Source of the DNA: Bradyrhizobium sp. NP1
GTDB lineage: Bacteria > Pseudomonadota > Alphaproteobacteria > Rhizobiales > Xanthobacteraceae
NCBI RefSeq assembly: GCF_030378205.1
Contig: NZ_CP127385.1
Coordinates: forward strand, 5,930,001-5,994,000
Direction: 5' to 3'
DNA length: 64,000 bases
In this document: one piece after another, positions 17,388 through 27,700 of the stretch
How the letters are laid out: each line of letters starts with the position of its first letter
Position numbering within the stretch: position 1 is the stretch's first letter
Program-made: the position numbers and the translations under genes
Notes under the pieces: generated by a model
Databases searched by the model: none
What the model saw: only the letters and a program-made list of their open reading frames with translations
Told to the model about the DNA's origin: nothing

Positions 17388-17443
17388 ATGGGTTCTCATC
17401 GCCCTCAGAGTGCGGCTTCGCATCGGCATGGACGGAGCGAACC

Positions 17444-17635
17444 ATGAGCGCGACAATAAGCATTCGGCGCCGACTGCTAGCAGCGACAGCCATCGCGACC
17501 ATGTCGGGCCTGCCGGCAGCCGCACAGAAAACCACCGGCACGCCGGGCTCACCCGGCGCCACGACCACTTTCGCCGCTACGTTTGCAACGATTGCTCTCG
17601 CGAACGACACTCAAACAAGATTTGGTTGCGCGTAG
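17444..17635 (+). pseudogene. N-terminal remnant of an arylsulfatase-like exported protein
   Basis: A 63-codon frame begins with a signal peptide (RRRLLAATAIATMSG, then AAAQ) and continues QKTTGTPGSPGATTT. That stretch resembles the conserved mature N-terminus of large rhizobial arylsulfatases, recalled from the family rather than searched. After about 15 such residues the sequence becomes unrelated (FAATFATIALAND) and stops. The catalytic domain is absent. An AATCTGCATAG element lies 57 bp upstream, at about the same distance as the copy before the intact FGE/sulfatase operon. A short genuine exported peptide is the alternative reading. Confidence 0.4.
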
Positions 17636-17803
17636 AAGCTGGCATGCTGGGGCAGCTCCAAGCGAACCCGGTGAGACTGAAAGATGACGGCGGGAAATCT
17701 AGATGAAGACGGCCGCGCTGCTATCGCTGGTGCTCTTGGGCAAGCAACCGGTGCCAGCGTCGGATCGTGGCAGCTCGTGCATCAGTAACCGGAGGAAGTC
17801 CCC

Positions 17804-18181
17804 ATGAACATCGTATTGTTATCAATCATGCTTGCTAGTCCACTTGGAAACCCGTTGGTTATACCTGTCGGAGATCGTGTGCCGATTATCAATGTCGAAG
17901 AGACTTGCAGAGCCACAGCTGCCACGGACAAGGCTATGAATCTCGATTTGCCTCAATCTGTCGAGAACTGCATGCGCGACGAAAACGCCGCCCGAGAGCA
18001 GCTTGGTACCGTCTGGTCGACCTACCCCGCTTCCACGCGTGATCGATGCGCGCAGGAAGCGACTCTAGCCGGTACAGGCAGCTATGTTGACCTGTTGACC
18101 TGCATGCAGATGACCGACCCGGCGAAATTGATACCAACACCGCCCTTGAGGGGCGCGAGCAAGAATAGAAACAAGACTTAA
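17804..18181 (+). CDS. Small exported protein of unknown function
   Basis: A 125-residue protein preceded by GGAGGAAGTCCCC at good spacing. The N-terminus (MNIVLLSIMLASPLG) is hydrophobic enough for a signal sequence. The remainder contains four Cys residues (EETCRAT, VENCMRD, RDRCAQE, LLTCMQM), a pattern suited to disulphides in the periplasm. No family can be named with confidence. It stands alone among gene remnants, with no operon partner. Confidence 0.6.
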   Translation: MNIVLLSIMLASPLGNPLVIPVGDRVPIINVEETCRATAATDKAMNLDLPQSVENCMRDENAAREQLGTVWSTYPASTRDRCAQEATLAGTGSYVDLLTCMQMTDPAKLIPTPPLRGASKNRNKT

Positions 18182-18295
18182 TGCCTATCGCCGCGCGGGT
18201 CAGACAGCCGGCTGCCTTGCCCGAACCGAAAGAGAAGCAGCGGACAAGGAATGACCGAGTTGACTGACTGCATTTGAGAAAGACAGGTACGACGG

Positions 18296-18544
18296 ATGCG
18301 CGCCGTCCTGGCCGAGGATCATCCTGCGATGGCTCAGCAACTCCACGCACTGATCAGCTCAGATTGCGACGTTCAGATCGTACAGGATGCACAATCGTTG
18401 ATGGCCGCTTTCGAGTTAGAGATGCCCGACATCGTCATCACTGACATCACCATGCCAGGCAAAAGCGGGCGGGCAGCGGCCCGGGACATCCTCGCCGCGC
18501 CTCCGGAAGCTCGCAAAATCCGCTCGCACTCCCCAAAAGTCTGA
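18296..18544 (+). pseudogene. Truncated response-regulator receiver domain
   Basis: The 82-codon frame encodes the first half of a receiver domain. AEDHP contains the acidic pair and IVITDITMPGKSGR the phospho-accepting Asp loop. The frame then runs out (PPEARKIRSHSPKV) before the conserved Thr/Ser and Lys strands and before any output domain. Receiver domains need about 115 residues, so this is a fragment rather than a functional regulator. Confidence 0.6.
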
Positions 18545-18652
18545 TGGCCGGGAATGGTGGACCGAACATGCGTAATCCGATGTGAGCTTGCCGGGGACCG
18601 GTGCGATCGCCGACAATCCATCAGGATGCGAGGCGTCTGCGCCTGGCGAAGT

Positions 18653-18898
18653 TCAAATCATGGGGCCATAATAGGCGCCCCAGTGGCCCCAGGGATCCCG
18701 CTCGTAGCCGCGGCGAACCGACTCTTGCCAGCCATAGTAGCGTTCCCCGCCATGGAGAACGCGCTCGCTACCACCAACTTTGGGTGCGGTTGCAACACGA
18801 TCAGCCGCGAAGGCACTACGTGCGAATGCGCTGGTGGGGAGCGCGGAACCGCCGAGGGCAACGGCGATAGCAACAACAACCGTGATCTTACGCAACAT
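18653..18898 (-). CDS. Small secreted protein of unknown function
   Basis: An 81-residue protein with a clear signal peptide (MLRKITVVVAIAVALGGSA, cleavage near AFA) and a Tyr/Trp/Gly-rich tail (RYYGWQESVRRGYERDPWG). The ATG at 18898 is preceded by GAAAGAAAG; the longer frame upstream has no signal sequence in position. Short exported proteins with aromatic tails are common in Bradyrhizobium-like genomes, but no function is assigned. Confidence 0.6.
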   Translation of the reverse strand: MLRKITVVVAIAVALGGSALPTSAFARSAFAADRVATAPKVGGSERVLHGGERYYGWQESVRRGYERDPWGHWGAYYGPMI

Positions 18899-19423
18899 GG
18901 ACTTTCTTTCGTTAGGGGCACGTCGATAATATATGAAGCAACTTGCGAAACCGCTGCATTGGTCATGAAGTTGTGAACGCTTGTTAGAACTCGGCCCGAA
19001 CTGCGAGATCAAAACCGCCGCGCCACAAGAGCAGCGCCCACCGTTGCTGCCGAGCACAGTAAGCACACGCCATGCTGTAGGTCGCGCTACGCCGGGATGA
19101 TATCGGCCTTATGGGGCCCATCATTTCGATAAGGACCGATGCCAAGCCTCCCCTTTTGAAAATGACCTTTGACCACCTCCAATTCAAAAGCGGAGTTTTC
19201 GCGTTCGCGCTTGGGGATAACGACCACGGCGTTGCGCGCACCGCGACCAAGAAAGAAACCGTCGCGTCGGGCGGGTCCGCGCGGCCTTAGACGATTCCGA
19301 AATTGCATAGTCGGCGAACCGGCATTAAGTTGCTATGCTTCAACGGCAGAGCGGGTGGCCGGTGCAGGCACATCGCCATTCGCGGCAATCGCATGAGACA
19401 ACCAGCTCACCCGGGCAGGTGTC
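18899..19423. other. Gene-free stretch of 525 bp
   Basis: It contains only short frames without ribosome-binding sites. A leftward frame around 19087-19308 has weak coding character but no recognisable motif. The one notable element is the AAATTGCATAG copy at 19297-19312, facing the acyltransferase gene. Confidence 0.4.
19297..19312 (+). promoter_or_regulatory. AATYTGCATAG element, copy 2
   Basis: CCGAAATTGCATAGTC lies 111 bp before the ATG of the acyltransferase gene and points toward it. It matches copies at 17372, 20993, 31066 (reverse) and 33506. Confidence 0.4.
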
Positions 19424-20608
19424 ATGACTTCAATCTCGCACTCGACCGTGGCCGCGAATGTTGGCACTGCGCCACGGGCCAAAGCGCGCAACGCAGCGCT
19501 CGATCGCTCCCGCACCTTCCTGACGCTGGTGGTGCTGCTGCATCACGCCGTCATTCCCTACACCCATTTCGGCCACACCGATCCCAAGTCGTGGATCGGC
19601 TTTGACATGATCGTTCTCGCCACCGACAGCTTCTTCATGGCGATGTTCTTCTTTCTGTCGGGACTGTTCGTGTGGTCGGGGCTTGCTCGCAAAGGACCCG
19701 TGAACTATTTGGGTGACCGCCTGATCAGGCTTGGATTGCCTTTCGTGATCTGCGCGTTCACGATCATTCCATTGGCCTATTACGCGATTGAACTGCGCCA
19801 ATCGCCTGACGTGAGCTTTGCCGAGTTCTGGTGGAAAACGGTCACAGTCGGCCCCTGGCCGAGCGGCCCGGTCTGGTTTCTCTGGGTTTTGTTTGCCTTC
19901 GACTTGGTTGCGAGCCTCCTGTATCAGCTTTGGCCCCGGCTGCTTGATCCGATTAATCGCCTGTCGCTGCGCGGCCGTGACCATCCGGCCCAGTTCTTCG
20001 CGGTCATGCTTGCCGTCACTGCCGCGCTGTATATCCCGGGGCGAGTTTACTGGGGACCGGGCAGTTGGTTCGAGTTCGGTCCGTTCTCGGTTCAGCACGG
20101 CCGCGTGCTGCTCTATGCGACCTACTTCTTTTTTGGCGCAGCCATAGGCGCGCAGTATCTGGATCGCGGGTTGTTGGCAGCGGACGGCCAGCTCGCCAAG
20201 CGAACCTGGCCCTGGACGATTCCAACGCTCGTTCCCTATTGCCTCATGTGGGTGCTGATCTATATCAAGCGCGAAATACTGGGGAATCCGTTGCGGCTGC
20301 CGGATTGGTACGAGGCGACCTATGGCCTGTTCTTCGCGGCGTTCAGCGTCGCCATCATGTTTACGATCCTGGCCTTTTTCCTGAGATTCAAACAATCAGG
20401 CCGGAGCATACTCGACCCCATGCAGCCGGATGCCTATGGCATGTTCCTGGTCCACTATCCGATCGTGCTTTGGCTGCAATATTGGCTGTTCGACTTCGAC
20501 ATTTCCGCGATCGCCAAGGCCCTTGTTGCCTTCGTGCTCACCGTCATTCTGAGCTGGGCCGCGACAGCGGCGCTGCGCAAGATCCCTGGCGCGAGCCACG
20601 TTCTTTAG
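19424..20608 (+). CDS. Membrane acyltransferase, acyltransferase-3 family (OpgC/MdoC-like)
   Basis: A 394-residue integral membrane protein with about ten hydrophobic segments and the family's hallmarks. RSRTFLTLVVLLHHAVIPY near the N-terminus carries the conserved His in the first membrane helix, followed by the FFMAMFFFLSGLFVW region. Members transfer acyl groups (acetyl, succinyl) onto extracytoplasmic glycans or lipids. The nearby NdvC/GH17 glucan gene makes a glucan-decorating role, as for OpgC succinyltransferase, an attractive inference. It carries an AATTGCATAG element upstream. Confidence 0.85.
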   Translation: MTSISHSTVAANVGTAPRAKARNAALDRSRTFLTLVVLLHHAVIPYTHFGHTDPKSWIGFDMIVLATDSFFMAMFFFLSGLFVWSGLARKGPVNYLGDRLIRLGLPFVICAFTIIPLAYYAIELRQSPDVSFAEFWWKTVTVGPWPSGPVWFLWVLFAFDLVASLLYQLWPRLLDPINRLSLRGRDHPAQFFAVMLAVTAALYIPGRVYWGPGSWFEFGPFSVQHGRVLLYATYFFFGAAIGAQYLDRGLLAADGQLAKRTWPWTIPTLVPYCLMWVLIYIKREILGNPLRLPDWYEATYGLFFAAFSVAIMFTILAFFLRFKQSGRSILDPMQPDAYGMFLVHYPIVLWLQYWLFDFDISAIAKALVAFVLTVILSWAATAALRKIPGASHVL

Positions 20609-20640
20609 ATCATGCGCTCGAAGCGTCCCCGATCAACATG

Positions 20641-20865
20641 CTAACTCAAGCTGCGTGCGGAAGGATTAAGAACGGCGGCTCTTGCATAACCCGCGATGAG
20701 CCCATAGCCGGTCCGGTTCGGATGAAGTGAATCGTACATTGCGCGCGAATTCCAGGTGCCGCCAAACAGCCCCCAGACGTCAATAAACGGCACGTTAGCG
20801 GAATAGGCCACCGATTTCATGTTTGCAACATAGGCCGCTTGCGTCGCGTAAGATGCATAGACTCC
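20641..20865 (-). pseudogene. C-terminal remnant of an SGNH/GDSL hydrolase
   Basis: From about 20865 to the TAG at 20641-20643 the minus strand reads a start-less segment of about 74 codons. It includes VPFIDVWGLFGGTWNSR and YDSLHPNRTGYGLIA. The D-x-L-H-P-N block is the catalytic Asp/His block (block V) of SGNH esterases. The upstream blocks with the nucleophile Ser and the Gly/Asn residues are missing, and a TAA appears in frame at about 20888. The gene is a 3' remnant, convergent with the acyltransferase gene. Confidence 0.75.
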
Positions 20866-20992
20866 CGCCTGAGATGGAGGACGTCTTTAGTCGTTTGTTC
20901 AGCGACGCGGGCTGGTTTGGGGTCGTTAGCCCCTTGGTGAGCGAGGCACAGGGATCGACGATGCCGCGCCGCAACCAGCCCCATCGAATTTG

Positions 20993-21008
20993 CCGAATCT
21001 GCATAGCC
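20993..21008 (+). promoter_or_regulatory. AATYTGCATAG element, copy 3
   Basis: CCGAATCTGCATAGCC, followed directly by GGAATTGATCTGCATCG, which looks like a second, looser copy in the same orientation. It lies 62 bp before the proposed NdvC-like start. Confidence 0.4.
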
Positions 21009-21070
21009 GGAATTGATCTGCATCGATCAACTCTTCCTTGAGAATTCCTGGGGGTCTGGCGGGCAGGCCA

Positions 21071-23002
21071 ATGGCACGCGACAGCTGCGGGACCGGCAAA
21101 GCTGACAAACCTTCTCCGCACGGGAGCAGCGCGAATCCGGCCGCCATCGATGTTGCCGTACGGGACGCCCCTGGCGGCTGGAAGCCGCGGACCGCGGCAT
21201 TCACGTCAGTCAGAGAGACAGCAAATGCACTTTGCAGGCCGTTCGCACTTCTGCTTGTCTCCTTGGCCATAATTGCCGCGGTCTGGTGGTGGTTGGCCCT
21301 GCCTGTCACGCTGGTATCGGCGCCGATTGATCCCACCAAGAAACTGGATTGCGTGTCCTACGCGCCGTTTCGATACCGGCAGAGCCCGTGGAACTCCCGA
21401 ATAATCATCAGTCCGGAACAGATCGCGGAAGATCTCGCCGATCTTGCCAAGATATCCAGATGTATCCGCATTTATTCAGTCGAGAACGGACTGGACAAGG
21501 TGCCCGAACTCGCCTCGAAGGCGGGTCTGAAGGTTATTCTCGGCGTTTGGATCGGACGCGATCATCTGAAAAACGCGCTTCTTATCGACAGCGCCGTATT
21601 GCAGGCTAAGGGTTATCCAGGCGTGGTTACGGCGATCATCGTCGGCAGCGAAGTGCTACTCCGGGGAGAAATGACCGCGTCGCAACTTCGGGAGACGATC
21701 CGCTCTGTCAAGGCTCGCGTCACTATTCCGGTGAGCTATGCCGATGCTTGGGAATTCTGGCTGCGCTACCCCGAGGTCGGCAGCGACGTCGATTTCGTGA
21801 CAATTCACGTCCTGCCATATTGGGAAGACCTTCCAGTCCGCGCCGAAGACGCTGCGGCGCATGTGGATGATGTCCGTAAGAAAATGGTCCTTGCCTTCCC
21901 CGGCAAGGAGATCCTGATCGGTGAAACTGGGTGGCCAAGCCGAGGGCGCATGCGCAAAAGCGCGGTGCCATCTCGCATCAATCAGGCTCGTTTCACGTCC
22001 GAGGTCCTCGACCTGGCCAGACGAGAGGATTTCCGCGTCAATCTGTTCGAGGCCTATGACGAGCCCTGGAAGCGTCAGTGGGAAGGAACAGTGGGCGCCC
22101 ACTGGGGCCTGTTCGATGCAGGGACTCGTGGGCTGAAATATTCACCTGGATTGGCCGTCAGCAACTATCCGTTCTGGAAGGTGCAACTGGTGGCCGGCCT
22201 CGCTTTCGGCATTTCCGTATTCGTAGCAGCGTGGTTGACGCTTCGGCTTCGGCTCTTGGCAGCAGGAGTCGCAGCACGGTGGCTTGCTGTGGCAACATCC
22301 GCCACAGTCGGCGGGATTCTGCTGGGCCTAAGCGCTGAGAAGATGCTTTGTGAGAGCTACGGCTTCGCCGGTTGGCTTGTCCAAGGACTGCTGCTTGCCG
22401 TAGGAATAGCCGCGCCCTTCCTGTGCTCCAATGCGTTGATGTCGGGGCGCCCGCTGCCGACCCTTCTGGAATGGTTCGGTCCGAGCGACGGCAGAACGCG
22501 ATCGTTGCCCACGCGGATCCTCGGGTTCATGTTCACCGTCACCACTCTGGTCGCAGCAGAAACTGCGTTTGTCCTCGTATTCGACCCACGTTCGCGCGAT
22601 TTTCCGTTTGCCGGCCTGACGATGGCGGTTGTGCCGATTTGGACTCTGACGCAGCTCAATCCTCGAAAATCGGAGATCCGCCCCTTCACTGAGGCCATGT
22701 TCGCGGGCCTGTTCCTAGCTGCTGCGCTCTATATCGCTTTCAACGAAGGGGTCCGCAACTGGCAGTCCTTGTGGACCTCAGTGATGTATTTCGTGTTAGG
22801 CACCACGCTGTGGCCGACGCGTTCGGTTGTCGTCCTCAGTACGCTATCGAGTATGCCCGTCGTCCTTTGGAAGATGTTCGGCAGGGAACGTCGCGCATTG
22901 CAGCCGATCAATGTCGCCTTAGTCCCCGAACTGGAATCGTCGACCGGCACAGCCAGTCGGTCGCTTCGCGGCAACCATCCCATCAAGGGGCGAGCGCGAT
23001 AG
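21071..23002 (+). CDS. ndvC: NdvC-like beta-glucan synthase/transglycosylase with GH17 domain
   Basis: A 643-residue protein. A membrane anchor (ALLLVSLAIIAAVWWWLAL, about residues 68-87) is followed by a GH17 domain, with the acid/base Glu in IIVGSEVLLRGE and the nucleophile Glu in LIGETGWPS. About eight further membrane segments make up the C-terminal half. This is the architecture of Bradyrhizobium NdvC, associated with beta-1,6 linkages in cyclic beta-glucans used in osmoadaptation and nodulation. No NdvB-like glycosyltransferase is next to it. The upstream frame reaches 21038 with a TTG; the ATG at 21071 is preferred though its ribosome site is weak. A GH1 glycosidase follows within 53 bp. 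Confidence 0.8.
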   Translation: MARDSCGTGKADKPSPHGSSANPAAIDVAVRDAPGGWKPRTAAFTSVRETANALCRPFALLLVSLAIIAAVWWWLALPVTLVSAPIDPTKKLDCVSYAPFRYRQSPWNSRIIISPEQIAEDLADLAKISRCIRIYSVENGLDKVPELASKAGLKVILGVWIGRDHLKNALLIDSAVLQAKGYPGVVTAIIVGSEVLLRGEMTASQLRETIRSVKARVTIPVSYADAWEFWLRYPEVGSDVDFVTIHVLPYWEDLPVRAEDAAAHVDDVRKKMVLAFPGKEILIGETGWPSRGRMRKSAVPSRINQARFTSEVLDLARREDFRVNLFEAYDEPWKRQWEGTVGAHWGLFDAGTRGLKYSPGLAVSNYPFWKVQLVAGLAFGISVFVAAWLTLRLRLLAAGVAARWLAVATSATVGGILLGLSAEKMLCESYGFAGWLVQGLLLAVGIAAPFLCSNALMSGRPLPTLLEWFGPSDGRTRSLPTRILGFMFTVTTLVAAETAFVLVFDPRSRDFPFAGLTMAVVPIWTLTQLNPRKSEIRPFTEAMFAGLFLAAALYIAFNEGVRNWQSLWTSVMYFVLGTTLWPTRSVVVLSTLSSMPVVLWKMFGRERRALQPINVALVPELESSTGTASRSLRGNHPIKGRAR

Positions 23003-23055
23003 CTAATCCTTTCTTGACGCAAAAGTCTTGGGTTCTGGAAAGTGAGGTTGCGTTA

Positions 23056-24531
23056 GTGAGCAGACTTTCTCGGCGCCAATTTGGCAAGATTGCGGGATGG
23101 GCGGCTCTCGGACCCGCGGCGGCCTCCACTGAGCCCGCCGGTGCCGGCACAGCCCAAGAGAGCCGGTTCACCGGCCAGGGCTTCATATCCGGCTTTCCGA
23201 GTGACTTTCTGTGGGGCACAGCCACATCAGCCTATCAGATTGAAGGCGCCGTCAACGAAGATGGACGAGGTCCGTCAATCTGGGACAGTTACACTCACAG
23301 ACCCGAGACAAGTGCCGAACTTGGCAATGCAGATGTCGCTGATGACCACTACCATCTGTACAAGGACGACGTTCAATTGATGAAGGCGCTGGGAGCGAAG
23401 GCCTATCGCTTCTCGATTGCGTGGCCTCGCGTCTTCCCGGAAGGATCAGGCACCCCAAACCCGAAAGGCCTCGACTTCTACAATCGACTTCTCGACGAAC
23501 TGCTGGCAAACGACATCGAGCCGTTTGCGACCATGTATCATTGGGATTTGCCTCAGGCGCTTCAGGATCGTCTCGGCGGGTGGATATCTCGCGACACTGC
23601 GAATGCCTTTGCGGACTATGCGGGACACGTCGCAGAACGTTTGACCGATCGCGTGAGGCACATTTGCACGATCAACGAGTGCGCAAGGTTTGTTCATCTT
23701 GGCTATGGCCTTGGCCTCGACGCCCCCGGCCTGAAGCTGTCCCGAGCCGAACTGAACCAGGTTCGTCACAATGTCGCGCTGGCACAGGGTCTTTCGGTGC
23801 AGGCGATCCGAGCGCACGGACGGACAGGAACCAAGGTTGGTCCAGCCGAAAACATCGTCATCTGCATACCTGCAATTGAAACACCGGCAAACATACGCGC
23901 TGCAGAAATCGCGACACGCGAACTCAATGCTGCCTATCTGACTGTTATGCTCGAGGGAGAATATGCGGAAGGCTATCTGGCCCGGGTCGGAAAAGATGCC
24001 CCATCGTACACGGCCAGGGATCTGAGCATCATTTCATCCCAGATCGATTTTGTAGGGCTCAATGTCTACAGGCCGGACCATTACGTCGTTGCGGCTGACA
24101 ACGACCGAGGCTTCACCCTGATCCCATTTCCCGCGTCGTTTCCACATATGGATTCCGCCTGGCTCAGGATCGCTCCCGAGGCGATGTACTGGGCGCCGCG
24201 TCACGTGGCGAAGCTTTGGGGCGTAAAGTCAATCTACATCAGCGAGAACGGAACGTCGGCGACCGATGAACCTGCCGCCGACGGAAATTTTTACGATCTG
24301 GATCGGATCATGTATCTCCGCAACCATTTGCTTCACCTGCAGCGCGCGACGTCGGAGGGTATTCCCGTGTCCGGATATTTCGTGTGGAGCCTTATGGACA
24401 ATTTTGAATGGTCGGACGGCTTCCAAAAGCGCTACGGGCTCTACAACGTCGACTTCGATACGCAGCGTCGCACGCCAAAGCTGAGCGCGTCATTCTATCG
24501 CGAGATCATTAGGCACAACGCCGTGGTTTAG
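23056..24531 (+). CDS. GH1 beta-glucosidase with Tat signal
   Basis: A 491-residue family 1 glycoside hydrolase. The N-terminus has a twin-arginine motif (SRRQFGKIAG), so the enzyme is exported folded. The catalytic domain shows FLWGTATSAYQIEGA, YHWDLPQAL, the acid/base Glu in CTINECA (the usual Pro after Glu is Cys here), the nucleophile Glu in ISENG, and WSLMDNFEWSDGF. The GTG at 23056 has GTGAGG at the right distance; the longer frame overlaps the upstream gene in another frame. Next to an NdvC-like protein it probably trims or turns over periplasmic beta-glucan. Confidence 0.9.
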   Translation: MSRLSRRQFGKIAGWAALGPAAASTEPAGAGTAQESRFTGQGFISGFPSDFLWGTATSAYQIEGAVNEDGRGPSIWDSYTHRPETSAELGNADVADDHYHLYKDDVQLMKALGAKAYRFSIAWPRVFPEGSGTPNPKGLDFYNRLLDELLANDIEPFATMYHWDLPQALQDRLGGWISRDTANAFADYAGHVAERLTDRVRHICTINECARFVHLGYGLGLDAPGLKLSRAELNQVRHNVALAQGLSVQAIRAHGRTGTKVGPAENIVICIPAIETPANIRAAEIATRELNAAYLTVMLEGEYAEGYLARVGKDAPSYTARDLSIISSQIDFVGLNVYRPDHYVVAADNDRGFTLIPFPASFPHMDSAWLRIAPEAMYWAPRHVAKLWGVKSIYISENGTSATDEPAADGNFYDLDRIMYLRNHLLHLQRATSEGIPVSGYFVWSLMDNFEWSDGFQKRYGLYNVDFDTQRRTPKLSASFYREIIRHNAVV

Positions 24532-24572
24532 TCCGCAAACCGTGTGGGCGGAGTGGATGAGCAAGGCTCCAT

Positions 24573-24645
24573 TTGAAGAACGTGAGTCTCGCACTCCACG
24601 GTGGCGGAACGCATGGTGCCTTTGTCTGGGGCGTGGTCAAAGGAT
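24573..24645 (+). pseudogene. N-terminal fragment of a patatin-like phospholipase
   Basis: The first 24 codons read MKNVSLALHGGGTHGAFVWG and then VVKG. The GGG-x-x-G oxyanion-hole signature starts patatin-like phospholipases; the sequence then departs from the family (CGPSLLTRL) and no GXSXG nucleophile follows. It is a stub of about 70 bp between convergent genes. Confidence 0.5.
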
Positions 24646-24730
24646 GCGGACCGTCCCTCCTCACGCGGCTTAGCGCGTCCAGCACCGATCCCGGCATAAG
24701 GGGCGCGTTTTTCAGCCAAATCCGCTTGGC

Positions 24731-27700
24731 TCACCTGCCTCGTCCGCGGGCGGCTCTACCGGCGCCCATCGTTCCCGTGGGCATGATATTCGAGAACACT
24801 ACCTCCAGCATCGACTTCGCAACCGGGTCGTCCGGGAATTCCTCCAGAATTTTCTGATAGCGACGAGCCGCCTCGCTGAAATCCCTCCTCTCGAAATACT
24901 CTGACGCTTGCCACGTCAGCTGGCTCAACCTTTGGTCGGAGGGCCGCGCTTCAATTTCCGCGTCGCCGCAACCTATCATCCCGAGCAGTTCAAACACCAT
25001 GAATTCCTGTTCGCGGCCCTTGACGCGAACCTGGCGCAACGGCCGCGCCACCACCTGAGACGACACGGCATTGAACACACTGTCGCTGATGCAGATCGTG
25101 GTACCGAAGGCCTTGTTGAGGCCTTCCAGCCGCGCCGCCACGTTTACTCCGTCTCCCATGACGGTGTAGCTCAAGCGCTTGCTCGAACCGACATTGCCGA
25201 CGAGTACATCCGCGCAATGCAACCCGATCCGAAGCTGCAATGGCGGCCGCCCCTGCCCGCTCCATTCGGCGTTGAGCTGCTGCATCCGCCGTGCTGCGCG
25301 CAACGCACCACAACAAGCTCGGAGCACATGGTCGTCGCGATGGGCTGGCGCGCCCCAGAACGCCATGATGCCATCGCCGATAAACTTGTCGACGGTGCCG
25401 GATTCCTCCGCGATTGCCTGAGAGACGACCTCGAAATAGCGAGAAAGTTGCTCGAGCAGATCATTCGGCGCCATTTGCTCCGATAGTGTGGAAAAGTCCT
25501 TTAAGTCGGTAAAAAGCACAGTCATGAAGCGCTGTTCGACACCGAGCGTCAGGGGCGTTCCGGTCGTGATCAGCTTTCTGACGACATCCAATGGCACGAA
25601 CGAAGAGAACGAACGCAAGGAAGCATCGAACAGCGAAACCGCGGCTTGCAGCTCCTTGATCTCCTTGATGCTGGACGATGCCGGCGCCGCGTACGAGAAC
25701 GTCAGGTCCTGGACTGACCGCAACTCCCGCGATATTCCTTCGATCGGTTGCGACAACCGTCGCGAAATGAAATAGATCAACAGCAACTCGATGCCGCTCA
25801 GCACGGCAATCAGGGCGATCATCTGCCGGTTCGTTCGTTTGAGGGTGCCGACAAAGTCGTCGGTCGGCGTCAGGATGATGACCTCCCACGGCTGTCCGAA
25901 ACTACCGGGATATCGGGTGAAAGACGCGCTGAATTCATGGCCGGTCTGCGGAGAGCGGAAGAAGAAGTCGTCGCTGTTGGTCTCGCGCTGCAACCGATAG
26001 GCCTCGCGAACATTGTCGTCGGCAATAGTGTCGAGGGTCGTGAGTTCCAGCCGGCCGTTTTCCACACGGGCGGTTTTCTTTGGATCGGGATAGGCAATGA
26101 TCGTGCCCTTGTTCGGATTGGCAATGATCGTGGTGCTGCGTGGGCTGGCGCGATGGCTGGTGAGAAACCGTGCCAGCACGTCAAACGTAATATTGGCCGA
26201 CGCGCAACCGATGAAGGAGCCATCCTTGATGATCGGATATCGCAGGGTAATGACGGGAGTGTTGGTATCCGGATTGGGCCAAGGTCCCTCGATGATCAGC
26301 GCGCGCGCCTCCTTCACGGCCTGGTAGCCCGAAAGGGCCCTGATATCCTCGATCGTCTCGACATCATAGCTGCCCACAACGTGGGGCCACGTATCGAAGA
26401 AGGTGCGATGCCGGACGCGTCGATGAGAGCCAGAAAAGCTGTCGATATAGCTGGAATGCCAATTCGCCGACGGCGGAATCTTCGGATCTGAACGCCTACG
26501 GTCATCGTCGACCCGAGTCGCGACCCGGTGAAAGCCGTCTTCGAAGCTGACATAGGCTGCATCGATCTGCCGCGCCGAGGTGAGCGCCTGGTAGAGCAGA
26601 TTCCGGCTCTCTTCCTTTCTGAAGACCGCCGGATCCTCCGCAGCCACCGCCGCGAGCAGCTCGAGGGTCGCCGCAACGGGGTTGATCAGGTTCTCCGCGT
26701 CCTCGATGCTGGCCTGCTTGGTCTTGGTCACGACATCGTTCAGGATCGCGTTAATCGCTGCAGCGCTCTGTCGATAGTTGAACGCAAGGACGAAGATCAG
26801 CAGGGGAATGCTGAGAAGGACGAACAAGCCCGCCATTACCGCGCTGAGGTGCAGCGCGCCAAACACGCGGGCGTTGCGGTAGAAGATCCAGCCGAGCGCG
26901 GACACTAGAGCCACTAAAAACAGGCCCCAGAGCAGCGGCGCTTGCAGCCGGTGTTGCCATCCCGCGTCATCGGGGTGGTAGATCAGGCCTTCGGGCAGCT
27001 TCGTCTCGGTCCGCATACCGATATCGGCGTAAGTCTTGGCAATGCTGGTCCAGCGCTCGATGCTCTGATCGCCTAGCGGCTTGAGACGCGGTCGGATCAG
27101 CATTTCGCTTCGTATCGCCTCGAACAGCAGCGCCTTTCGCGTCTTCTGCGCCGAATACTCGCTTCGAATCAGATCGACGATCTCGTCCTTGTGGGCGAGC
27201 GCATAGGCCCAGCCCTTCAGACTTGCAGCGCGAAACGCCCGTATGCGCTCAGGATGCTGTGCAACCTGCTGTCTCGATGTGCACAGGTTGTCGCCGTAGA
27301 AGTCGAACCCGTAGTCGCGCGGCGAGAAGGCCAGATAGGGTGTGCCGTATTCCTCGAAGAGATAAGGCTCGTTCGTGCTGTACGCGACCATCGCGTCCGC
27401 TTTTCCGCTGAGCAAATCACGCGGATCGCCCGAGTGCGCAACGCGGAACAGGTCCGCGTAGTTGACCCCCTCGTGCTTCAGCATCGCCGCGATGTCGTCG
27501 CTCCCGGGGGCATCCATCAGGCGGTGCCCGCCTAATTCAGAGACCGCGTGGATGCCGGCGCGGTGGGGTACCATGATGATCGCGGCGGAATGCTGAAAGA
27601 TCACGGCGAGGACGACATTATGCTCACGCTCAACGCCGCTGGCGAGAACGCTGGTCGTGCACACACCGAAATCGGCATTCCCGTAGGCGACCTCTGTGCC

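Noticed and set aside
17703..17807. 34-codon frame with a signal-like start that overlaps the next ATG
   Set aside because: No clear ribosome site and no further evidence; possible leader peptide but not supportable.
20823..21121. Short frames between the SGNH remnant and the NdvC-like gene
   Set aside because: Both strands give Arg/His-rich peptides without motifs; the region is better explained as promoter DNA holding the AATCTGCATAG element.
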